64,000 nucleotides of DNA from assembly GCA_029962745.1 (NCBI GenBank), contig JAPZVO010000022.1, positions 926,423-990,422 on the forward strand, given 5' to 3'. Below the pieces are notes generated by a model. That model was not told the DNA's origin. It did not search any database and saw only the letters and a program-made list of their open reading frames with translations. The translations under genes were made by a program, and so were the position numbers. Origin of the DNA: Echinometra lucunter. Lineage: Eukaryota > Echinodermata > Echinoidea > Camarodonta > Echinometridae. Below, piece by piece: positions 54,502-64,000 of this stretch. The stretch's first letter is position 1; each line of letters begins with the position of its first letter.

Positions 54502-54723
54502 GTTTCCAGGGTATATTACTTGTTGACTACATAATAATGCAGTGAGGATTACATAATAATGCACTGATGATGATGATATGAGGAGGAGATGGAACAGAAT
54601 AAGGTGCTAGAGGTGCTTACAGATCACTTTAGGCTTTCCTGCATAATAATAATGCTAGCGGGACCAGAGATAGGACCAAAGAGAATGTTGTTAGCTTCCC
54701 ATGTAATAAGAATACATTAGTGT

Positions 54724-54763
<40 letters not shown>

Positions 54764-57700
54764 AGTGATAGTGATGATGATGATGATGACCATGGTGGTG
54801 GTGATGGGACGAAAGAAGATGCCAGAGTGCTCACAGATCACCCTGTGCTCTTCTTCATGATAATGCCTGCAGAAGTAGAGAAAAAGCGAAGGAGGAGATT
54901 TTCCAGGCTAGGGTAAGCACATTGTTCTGGGAAGCTCCAGAAGAGCTTTAATTACAAATTTAGAATATCAGACTGTGAATATCCCAAAGGAAATTTTGGC
55001 AACTGAAATGATAATATTCTCCTTTGTATGTTTGGAAAGATTATTTGGATTATTATGATATAATTAGTAGGTAAAAATTTCTTCATGAAAAACATAGGCA
55101 TCTTTTCCCCTTTTTTTTTTTGAAGTAAGGGAAAGTATTTAAAATCCCTCAAACTTTTCAACAAAAAAAAAGTTATTGGAGAAAATATATGGTCACCATA
55201 TATATTCTTGTGTTCTGCAACAGCTTTCTGGACTCTCTCACCAACGAAGACACAACTCGGCTACTCTACTACAACATGAACCATAAGAACCGTGGCACGG
55301 CTGTCATCTTTAACCACGAGAACTTCGACTGGAGGACAGGAATGAACCAGAGGGTTGGAACCCATCACGATGTAGACAACCTTAGGCTTCATCTGGGACA
55401 ATTAGGCTTCCAGGTTGTAGTGTTTCAAGACGTGACTGCTACAGAAGTCAGAAGGAATCTTGAATTAGGTGAGTTGTTAGACCTGGGGGTGTTTCACAAA
55501 GAGTTAAGTTGGACTTAAAGTTTGCACTTAATTCCTAGTTGCATGCTGTATATTATGCATCACCGCATTGGTCAGATCATGATCAGGGGACGCACACTAT
55601 TGAAAGGTCTTATCAATGAGATTTCGCGTTAAATACCAGATGTGCATTGGCGCTTACACGTGACTCTAAGTTCAACTTATCTCTTTGCGAAACACCCCCT
55701 GTTATAATACATGAATGTAGAGGCTTCTAACTTTCAGAGAGCTTTTTTAATTGGTGTATAAATAGGTACAGGGGGCCACATCAAATTGAAAAAGAGAGAA
55801 AGGAAGAGAGAAAGAAATGTGGGAAGAGTTCATGGCTAAGTAAGACCAGACAATTTTTAATTGCTCTTTTTTCTTATGAATACAGTGATGAAATTGTAAT
55901 TCAAATATTGGCCTTTTTAAATCTTTGGTTCATATTCGTAGAAAGAGTTTACGGTTTACCATGTGGTAAGTCCTAAGGGACTATAGATAAAGTGGATAGA
56001 GATGGAGGTGAAATAGAGAGGCGAGAAAGCAGGAAAGTTGGAGGGCAGAGTATCTTTCGAAAACTGGGTGAAGTCCTAAAAAGGACTGTAAACCAGAAGA
56101 GGTGAGAGGACTGAGTTGGTGAAGAGATGAGGAGGCTTGAGTCAGCGAGAGGTGAGAAGACTTGAGGAGAGAAGACTCGACGTTTCGGGCAGCTTGACTG
56201 TCCGTCTTTAGGAGTGAGTGTTCGCTAGGCGTGTCAGGGTACTTGAGGCGGATATGCGGACGTAGAGGAGTGAGATGGCCGGCGGGGTCAGCGGCGTGGT
56301 GAGCGGCTGTCGGTGGTGGCGCTCTGTGTGGACGGGTCGGTGATGGCGGAATCGACGGGAAGGCTTGGCGGGAAGGTCTGGGCGAGTTGATATCCGGATG
56401 TGGTGGTGGTGCGTCAGCGGAGGTGGTAGCGGGGTGTGTGTGTCGGCGGCATGGTGGGTTGGTTCTGCGGGGGATGGAGGGTGGTGGAAGTGACAGGCTG
56501 TGTAGGCTGAGTGGGGTGGGCGTCGGTGCGGGTCTTGTCTTGGGTCGATGGAGTGGCAGTGGTCGGCGTCGCTGAGTCGGAAGACGGACAGTCAAGCTGC
56601 CCGAAACGTCGAGTCTTCTCTCCTCAAGTCTCCTCATCTCTTCACCAACTCAGTCCTCTCACCTCTTCTGGTTTACAGTCCTTTTTAGGACTTCACCCAG
56701 TTTTCGAAAGATACTCTGCCCTCCAACTTTCCTGCTTTCTCGCCTCTCTATTTCACCTCTATCTCTATCCACTTTATCTATAGTCCCTTAGGACTTACCA
56801 CGTGGTGAACCGTAAACCCTTTCTACGAATATCCGTACCACCATGCAAACCTTCAAAAACATCATCTCTTTGGTTCATAGTAGTATATATCGATCAAGGG
56901 AGGATATTAATATTAATAGTATTAAGTATTAATATGGCTACCCTTTATAACTAAATTGGCATATTGTTTTGATAATTCATATTGACATGTCACATTCACA
57001 CAAGATGGATTTTGATTATGTATACCAACAAAAACTAATTTCTTTACAACAGCTGCTAAATCCGACCACACAGACAGTGACTGTTTCATGTGTGTCTTCT
57101 TAACCCATGGAGATGATGGTATCATTTATGCCCGGGATTCCACGTTGGAATTACAAGAACTCTTTGAATTCTTCAGAGGAGAGAAATGTCCAACTCTTAT
57201 AGGAAAGCCCAAGCTATTCTTGATACAGGTAAAACTCTATGTTTGCTTCTATGAGTTCGTTATCTAGTGGTGTGATTTGGTTATGAGGTTTTGACTGAAA
57301 TCCTGACAAAAGACGTAGGGAACGATGGCAACATGCGCTGTAGGTATATAGCCATATTTTGAACATTTTTTGCTTAACCCATTCGTGACAGGAATTATTT
57401 AAAGCCTAATTTGATCAGCTTTTATTCTTCAAATTGGCAACACCAACATTTTTATTTTATTGCTACATTTTTCTTATAAAACGTCATGTATCTGAAATGA
57501 ATATAGATTGACAGAAATTATGATGGAAAGTCAAAAAGTTGCCAATTGCAGGGGAAAATGGTGATTTTAAACTTTCTATCACATTGCCAATTTAAGGATT
57601 TGAATGCTTATTTTCCTTTAAAAAATTTTCAGCATCGAACAACGAATACTGACGCAACCAAAATGGGCACGGTTTGTGTAGGATTTTTTGCTCTTTCTGC

Positions 57701-58867
57701 TCATGTATTTGGTATGATTTTTAGGGCTTTGCATCAAAAGATATCAGGCCAAACCACAAAATGTGGACCTCTGTCACGAATGGGTTAAACCAACAACATG
57801 TGATGATGTCATATTTATTTTGAGAACAGTAATATTTGTCCCTAAAATGGAGGTAAAGTAATTTTCAGAATACTATTCCAGTATACTAGTGAGAGTGCTT
57901 TTGCTAATAAAGAAAAGGAGGAGTTAGCTTTGTTGTTATTGTGTTAGGTTTGATAGTGCTTATCATTCAAATGCCCTTGATTGTTCTCATTATAGGCTTG
58001 TAGAGGAGAGAGGCATGAGATAGGTGTTGATCCCCCAGATACCACAGACTCAGCTGCACCAGAAGATGAATGGGTGACGGTAACAGACAGCGGAACTAGA
58101 CCAACAATCCCAGCAGCAGCAGATATGCTGTTATCATATTCAGTTGTACAAGGTAATCACAATTATACACCACATATCAACATTCTAGTCCTCAAGATTG
58201 GTCAAATCTGCAGACATGAAATTCACCACTGACTGCTGAGCAGTATAATGAAAAGTGTTGACTGGCATATTCGCTTGCCAAAAGCAGAGATGTAACAGAT
58301 GTGTATGACTTTAACACAGGGAATTTTTTTTTTTTTTTTTTTCCGGGGCTACTTTTTGAGCCCACCCGCCCGAATTTTCTACATTATATTACATTGTATA
58401 TTGGACCCTATGAGAATTTCAGGGGCTTTTTTAGTTTTCCAGGGCTCTTTTTGGCATTTGGGGGGCGAATTCACCCGGAGCCCTCGTGTATTTATTTTCC
58501 TGCTTTAACAATGGATACAGGCTAGGTTACTGCTGTGGAAGCTTGATTATATAACACTGTGACATATTAAGCTCTTGTTTGTGAGTCTGCAATAATTACA
58601 CAAATGCACACCATTCTCTTTGTCCAATTAGGTTACTACTCGCATCGAGACACAGCCTTTGGATCATGGTACATCCAAGCTCTGGCCAAGGTACTAGCTC
58701 TTCATGGTACGACCATGGAAATCACCGAGATCCTCACTCTCGTCAATCAACTCATCTCGCAACGTGCAGTGGAGCGTTGCTTAGACCCAAGGATGATCGG
58801 CAAGAAACAGATGCCCTGTTACATGTCGATGCTGACAAGAAAGCTGATATTCCATCCCAAGAAATGA
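54347..58867 (+). CDS. Caspase-6-like executioner caspase (whole gene, 5 exons)
   Basis: Five exons join in phase into 322 residues (human caspase-6 is 293). Executioner caspases are cytosolic Cys proteases cutting after Asp during apoptosis. Landmarks: short prodomain with EETD-G (Asp18), matching caspase-6 [23 protein letters not shown] with the S1 Arg; catalytic His152 in FLTHGDDG; catalytic Cys194 in QACRG; inter-subunit Asp210 (DTTD) and Asp223 (TVTD), placed as in caspase-6; [16 protein letters not shown] of the small subunit, with His where caspase-3/7 have Trp; and IGKKQMPC near the end. No CARD or DED. All catalytic residues are present. Caspase-6 affinity is by motif comparison from memory; a lineage-specific caspase-3/6/7 member is the alternative. 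Confidence 0.93.
54398..54912 (+). repeat. Three tandem copies of the caspase exon 1 segment
   Basis: Copies at about 54398-54502, 54588-54694 and 54803-54912 share GATGGGACAGAAGAAGATGC, GTGCTCACAGATCA, CTCTCCTGCATGATAATGC and the AGAAGCAGAGAAA/GGCCAAGGA block. They are separated by (GAT)n-rich spacers, giving periods of about 190-215. Copy 2 is degraded with stops; copy 3 lacks one base relative to copy 1 and ends at a good donor. Confidence 0.85.
55224..55468 (+). CDS. Caspase exon 2 (large subunit start)
   Basis: TTCTGCAACAG acceptor, 81 whole codons, GTGAGT donor at phase 1. It encodes [34 protein letters not shown], the S1-pocket Arg in QRVGTHHD and [18 protein letters not shown] begins 17 bases past the donor. 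Confidence 0.95.
55485..55699. mobile_element. MITE of the GGGGGTGTTTCA family in caspase intron 2
   Basis: GGGGGTGTTTCACAAAGAG pairs with CTCTTTGCGAAACACCCCC; further AGTTAAGTTGGACTTA pairing inside. Shares its interior with 29896-30133. Confidence 0.8.
55932..56832. mobile_element. Foldback element with GC-rich loop in caspase intron 2
   Basis: Ends ATATTCGTAGAAAGAGTTTA and its complement; arms of about 260-280 bases (55932-56212 and 56575-56832) nearly identical in inverted sense. The 360-base loop is very G-rich on the plus strand (GGTGGTGGTG, CGGCGGGGTC). Frames over it are artefacts. Confidence 0.92.
57053..57228 (+). CDS. Caspase exon 3 (catalytic His)
   Basis: TTCTTTACAACAG acceptor completes an Ala codon; 58 codons run to a GTAAAA donor at phase 0. 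It contains [20 protein letters not shown] (catalytic His152), then [20 protein letters not shown]. Confidence 0.95.
57374..57788. mobile_element. piggyBac-like MITE, copy 2, in caspase intron 3
   Basis: TTAACCCATTCGTGACAG and its complement bound 415 bp; near-identical to 2679-3095, implying recent activity. Confidence 0.82.
57996..58152 (+). CDS. Caspase exon 4 (catalytic Cys, inter-subunit linker)
   Basis: CATTATAG acceptor at phase 0, directly opening with ACRG, so QACRG spans the intron; 52 codons to a GTAATC donor. The linker [19 protein letters not shown] carries two candidate Asp cleavage sites, then [14 protein letters not shown] starts the small subunit. Confidence 0.95.
58632..58867 (+). 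CDS. Caspase exon 5 (small subunit)
   Basis: GTCCAATTAG acceptor completes Gly; 77 codons run to TGA. It encodes [17 protein letters not shown], the [15 protein letters not shown] helix and a final [17 protein letters not shown], as in caspase-6. Confidence 0.95.
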
Positions 58868-59385
58868 TGATGTGTTGGGATTTCTTAGTAGGTAGAAGAG
58901 TTAAAGTTTGTTCCTTTTAGTAGCATATTTCCAAATTGGTCATGTAATTATCTTAAAATACTTGAATTACATTTTTAGTCATATATTTCCAAGGTAGACA
59001 AAGTGAATGTTGATCTGAAATCCCCCAAATGGCAATGCCTCTCCTGATGTGTGTCTATTATTTTTTTCACATGCTGTGATTTTCGCAGTGTTCATTTATT
59101 TTAATATTTTGCAGCTGTGTTCCAACTTGTGAAAAAGTACATGTACATGCAACAGCACCTGCCCCTTGAAGTACTACGTATGAGTGTAAAGGCATGTGTT
59201 TGGGGATGCTCAATTATGTCGTGAACTACCTGTGAAGAGAATTGTCCCAATCAGTTAACAAACAAGCCTTCCTCCCCACCCCCCCTAAAAAAATATGAAT
59301 AAATAGATGAAATAAAGAAAGAAAGAAATTGCATAAATGATTAAATGAATTAAGGGAGAAAAATGAATGAAAGATAATACAGCAT

Positions 59386-60321
59386 TTAGTTCTTTTAATG
59401 ATATAGACAAAAAAATGAAAATAACTGGGTCCCAAATTACAGCACAATATATGCTCGAATTTTGATGATGCTTTGGGGAAAAATGGGGGAAAATGTCAGT
59501 TCTTATAAAGTGCTCTTTCATTTAGTTCTTTTAATGCTATAGACAGAAAAATCAAAATAACTGGGTCCCAAATTACAGCACAATATATGCTCGAATTTTG
59601 ATGATGCTTTGGGGAAAAATGGGGAAAATGTCAGTTCTTATAAAGTGCTCTTTCATTTAGTTCTTTTAATGCTATAGACAAAAAAAAAATCAAAATAACT
59701 GGGTCCCAAATTACAGCACAATATATGCTCGAACTTTGATGATGCTTTTGGGGAAAAATGGGGAAAATGTCAGTTCTTATAAAGTGCTCTTTCATTTAGT
59801 GCTTTTAATGCTATAGACAGAAAAATCAACATAACTGGGTCCCAAATTACAGCACAATATATGCTCGAATTTTGATGATGCTTTGGGGAAAAATGGGGAA
59901 AATGTCAGTTCTTATAAAGTGCTCTTTCATTTAGTTCTTTAATGCTATAGACAAAAAATCAACATAACTTTGTTCCAAATTACAGCACAATATATGCTCG
60001 AATTTTGATGATGCTTTGGGGAAAAATGGGGAAAATGTCAGTTCTTATAAAGTGCTCTTTCATTTAGTTCTTTTAATGCTATAGACAGAAAAATCAAAAT
60101 AACTGGGTCCCAAATCACAGCACAATATATGCTCGAATTTTGATGATGCTTTGGGGAAAAATGGGGAAAATGTCAGTTCTTAAAAAGTGCTCTTTCATTT
60201 AGTTCTTTTAATGCTATAGACAGAAAAATCAAAATAACTGGGTCCCAAATTACAGCACAATATATGCTCGAATTTTGATGATGCTTTGGGGGAAAATGTC
60301 AGTTCTTATAAAGTACTCTTT
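59386..60321. repeat. Tandem array downstream of caspase, about 134 bp unit, 7 copies
   Basis: Each unit runs TTTAGTTCTTTTAATGCTAT, CAAAATAACTGGGTCCCAAA, TACAGCACAATATATGCTCG, TTTTGATGATGCTTTGGGGA, GTCAGTTCTTATAAAGTGCT. Copies differ by only a few bases, so the array is young. Its first copy starts 519 bases after the caspase stop; it may lie in the 3' UTR or beyond. Confidence 0.95.
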
Positions 60322-61546
60322 CAGTAAATTTGAGGGTATCATGTAAAATTAGAGAGATTGGCAGAGATTTGGATTTGTTGGATCAGTAACCCTGTCTCTC
60401 TAGAACTAGAAGTTCCTTTCTTTGATTTTATAGTACATGCAAGATCTGCTCTACCAAATGATCGTTATCAAGTCTGATGCATTAGAATAAGTCATGACCC
60501 CCCAGAACAGCTATAACACAGAATTTTATATGACAGTCAGATGCAATATGTATTAAACCTGCTTCAGTTTGGATGGTTAATCATCTTCTTTTTTTTAAAC
60601 TTTTTACAGCAGTCTGTGACAGAATTTTTTGACTCAACTACCCAAATAGTTAATTTGAAGGTAAATAATCTGTTGCAATTTATATCTAAGGCAGCCATGA
60701 AATTGAAATATATTTTGTTTTTATATCCTCCAGTTAATATAAGTATCTGTTTATATGCTTCATTTACTTATATGCAATCCCCCCCTTTTCCCTTTTTTTT
60801 TGGGGGGGGGGGTATTGAATAGGAACACAGGAACTGCTAAAGAAAAATCTTTCAGGTTATTTATTGAATTTCATCTTCTGAGTGCTCCTAAATTTGTCAC
60901 AATTGCCTGGCAACCTTGGCTTGCCAGCAATTGTTTCACCTTAACATTATTTTTGTGTAGTTTTCATTTACAAAAAGCATCACTGCCTCCTCAATGACTG
61001 GTCTCACAATCACGGATGTATTCGGTGCAGAGGTGGAGAGCTAGAGAGAGAAAGCCAAGAAAGGAGCAAGAAGGCTGCTGTGAAAAAACCTGTTGAGCAC
61101 AAAATGTGTGTAAACACACATTTGCTGTAGACCCTAGCTCAAGTTATCTCTGGCTTGGTTTTTAAAGGGTTAAAGGCTACTATCAGGATTGCTCCAATTA
61201 TTCTTTGCTATGAGTTGCACTACTTTAATCACAAGCTTGTGTGAACTATTTTTATTTATTGTATTGTGCTATGTTGTATTCATTTCTTTAAGTTGTTCTA
61301 AGGCAGGATATTTTAATTTCTTGAAATGCTTGAGCACTCTAATGGCTGCTTGGGAAAAGCCAGGATGATAATATCCAAAAATCTGTTGAAAGACCATAGA
61401 GACGTTAGATCATAATGTGATATTTGCTATACAAGACCGGAATATTATTATTGTTATTATTATCTATAAAGAATTTGCATGAAGGTGTCTTACTATATTT
61501 CCTGGAGATTTATTGAGTTCTTTCTTCTTTCTTTCTTTCATAAGTC

Positions 61547-61892
61547 AGGGCTCTACAAACCCACTTGCCCGCTTGCTCAGGACAAGTAAAATCATGAAAG
61601 GGCAAGTGAATTTTGAAGTCACTTGCCTGAAAGGGCAAGTAAATTCAATCAAAGCTATCATGAGAACAAATTTTAAAAAAGAAGTTAATGTAATGCTCAT
61701 AGTGCAAGTACATCTTTTGCAATGGCTTATTAATGTTGCAAAATTTAATTCAAACTGTCACAAATTTTCGTAATTTGTGGAAGCAGAGCAAGTGAGATAT
61801 GTTTTCGGGCAAGCAAGATATGTTTTAGACAAGCAATTTTCAAAGAAACTTGCCCAATGGGCAAGCAGGAAGACAAATTTTTGTAGAGCCTT
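61547..61892. mobile_element. MITE with AGGGCTCTACAAA ends and GGGCAAGT repeats
   Basis: The left AGGGCTCTACAAA pairs with TTTGTAGAGCCT on the right. The motif CTTGCC/GGCAAG recurs at least nine times inside, in both senses. Confidence 0.65.
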
Positions 61893-62754
61893 GCATAAGT
61901 GGTCACACGTTGAGAGATGTGGTCACACGTTGCGAGATTTTTTGCAAACAAAATTGAAATGCAGAAAATATAATGTCGGTGAGACTACTCTAATCATCCT
62001 GTTAAAATTTTTGGTTTGAAAACCTTGAGGTAGTTGGGCCAACTCGAGTCTGAAGTGGATCGTAATCTTCAACACAGTGAATTTCTTATAATAATTTGCA
62101 TGTCATTCTTCCGATAATCATGAATAACCATTTTGTAGTATATTTCTTCAGGTTTTAACCATTTGATTGCCAAAGGGATTGTGATACCTTTAGGTGCTAG
62201 CAAAACCTTCATGAAATATATTGAATCAAGTTTGAAATAATGAAATATATATTCTGAAAAAAATAAGTCTTCAGCTTCAATGAAACTGTTTTCTGTCATA
62301 TCTTTCTTTGATGTTCAAACAACTCAAACTTTCTTTCGTAACTTTTCAAATATTTGAGTTATTAGAAATTTCCTAAAGTTGTTTTCGTGGTTTTAAGTCT
62401 TCTGATACATATTATGAATTTGAAAGTTATAGCTTATAAAATATTGAGAATATCAAAAGATTTTATTCAGTGGATTCCAATGCAGGTATTCTTTGCAATG
62501 TACCACTTATCATGAAAAAACTGCAATTTAAATGTGAATATGTTTATATACATGTATGTGAGGCATGATTTTTGCTTTTCGAACTGAAGATGATACATCT
62601 TTCTATTGAATTAGGTAGACCTGACACAGGGTGTAAATAGTGATCAGGATCTTAGAGTAAATTTACACCTTACACCCTATAGAGAACAGTGGTGATCTCT
62701 ATATGCATGTAGACATCAGTAGTGTAAGTTTAGTCTAAGACAGATTTTTGTTCT

Positions 62755-63240
62755 TTAACTCTTTCAGTTCCGATGTCACATATATGTGACAAAGAGACTG
62801 CATTTTTAATCGACCATTACTCCACTTAGAAAGATGTATATGGTGATGAAAATATGTCAAAGTTTAGAGGATAAATCTAGTATTTATAATATCTATCAGT
62901 TACTATATGCTCCCATAGGATTTGTTTTAGAAAACTGCAAATTTTGGAAAGGATCCATTCTCACTTTAGCATAAAATGATAGCAAACAAATGAGAAACAA
63001 AAACACAAAGTCAAGAGGGAAGCTCAGTGCTGTTTCACAATAATTTTCATGCATGATCTTTGAATTAATAGGAATACTTGGTTTCATTTGAAAGGGTAAT
63101 AAATTTTTCAGAACTTTTGTATACAACATATTTGTATAGAAGTTACTGCTAAAGATTTGCAGGAGTTTGAAAAGTAAGCATTGTTCATGATTTGGTAGAA
63201 TCTTGGAACAAGCAAAACCCTTTGGCACCATAAGAGTTAA
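62755..63240. mobile_element. Possible TTAA-bounded MITE
   Basis: TTAACTCTTTCAGTTCCGATG on the left and CTTTGGCACCATAAGAGTTAA on the right are imperfect inverted ends bounded by TTAA. Weak evidence. Confidence 0.4.
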
Positions 63241-64000
63241 GCTCAGAAAGAGCTTTAGCCTGGCTTCAGTTTACAAAAAAAGGGAATGCTGATCAGTGCT
63301 TTTGGACTTCAGTTTATGACTTGAAAATGAAGACTACCTTGTTGTGTTGTGTAGCATGATATAGGTAATTTGAAATACATTAAAAAGTAGTTAACTTAGC
63401 ATAGAACAGTTCTCAGGTAATGTGATCGCTTGTTGCACAATGAATCATGTTTTGCCATTCCTGAATTTGAGATACACATTGCTTTTATTTTTATTTATTT
63501 ATTTTTTTGATGATGTATGACAATATTATTTAAACTGACAGCAATTAGGAAGTTAGTACTATTGTTGGAACATTGTCACTCAGTGCAAGATTCATACTAA
63601 TTGTTCATTTTGTAATTTGTGTTTACTCTGTACTACATCTTAATCTGGAATGCAAGATTGTGTGTGAAGAAAATGTGAAATCATATATCATAAAAGATTT
63701 TGGGGTATTGGATGAAACAAATTATTTGAAATAGTATAGTTCATCAAACAAATGTCCAGTTACTTCATTTTTTAAGTTAGGAGCTATTCCAAAGAAAGTT
63801 AATCAAGAATATTTAGATTTTAGTTTTATACAAGAATGCCATGTAGAAATGGTTATACTGGTGATGAATGGTAGCAACACTGCAATAGTAACAGCCATCA
63901 TTAAAGCTTTGCTTGAATATGATATGATTTATTCTTGCATATAAGATTATATCTTGGGTTTTTTCCTAAATATTGTTGCAATGAATGTGTTATTCTCTGA

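Larger units (their letters stand above)
60322..64000. other. Downstream intergenic DNA
   Basis: No gene is supported. Contains a retroelement-like tail near 61385-61460 (GATCATAATGTGATATTTGC then TTATTA repeats) and two MITE-like elements listed separately. Confidence 0.5.

Noticed and set aside
55981..56783. A 218-residue minus ORF and a plus ORF sharing a C-terminal peptide
   Set aside because: The shared peptide arises because the two foldback arms are inverted copies; not a gene.
60839..61150. Possible extra exon downstream of the caspase
   Set aside because: No frame with splice borders; the caspase already ends with its conserved C-terminal motif and a stop.

Overview
This window looks like nuclear DNA of a marine invertebrate deuterostome. 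An echinoderm fits best, judging from the gene families, long AT-rich introns, dense foldback/MITE repeats and the many TACATGTACA motifs; a hemichordate or lancelet is not excluded. It is not bacterial. Most long ORFs are repeat shadows. Real coding sequence appears only as short, GC-richer exons with GT/AG borders and matching phases, so I rebuilt genes by joining exons. One 500-base assembly gap (N) lies at 49427-49926.

Three multi-exon genes are supported. (1) Minus strand, 10707 to 4562: nine exons encode a 679-residue protein with an N-terminal UPA-like domain, a short acidic linker, five death-domain (DD) or DD-like modules in tandem and an acidic tail. Every module boundary is a phase 1 intron, so the modules look like products of exon duplication. 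I recognise no named orthologue. An orphan half-DD exon with its own stop lies further downstream at 2579-2451. (2) Minus strand, 48822 to 21734: inositol polyphosphate multikinase (IPMK), five coding exons, 490 residues. A truncated, frameshifted second copy of exon 3 sits just upstream of the real exon 3. (3) Plus strand, 54347 to 58867: a caspase-6-like executioner caspase, five exons, 322 residues, catalytic His152 and Cys194. Its proposed first exon is one of three tandem copies of about 110 bp.

IPMK intron 2 carries, on the plus strand, a broken gene copy whose RING finger is intact (33241-34302). A small helix-turn-helix transposon fragment lies at 435-740.

The rest is intron and intergenic DNA with many repeats: two copies each of a piggyBac-like MITE (TTAA flanks), a GGCTAAC-TIR element and two foldback families; a nested foldback at 36118-38020; a 1.3 kb foldback at 25334-26675; a GC-looped foldback inside a caspase intron; a TGACC-rich element with nuclear-receptor-like DR1 motifs; two SINE-like copies with Pol III boxes; a LINE 3' end; and tandem arrays at 23.7-24.3 kb and 59.4-60.3 kb.

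Functionally, two of the three genes (tandem-DD adaptor and executioner caspase) belong to death or innate signalling. IPMK is an inositol phosphate and phosphoinositide kinase. Physical linkage is seen; functional linkage is only a hypothesis.
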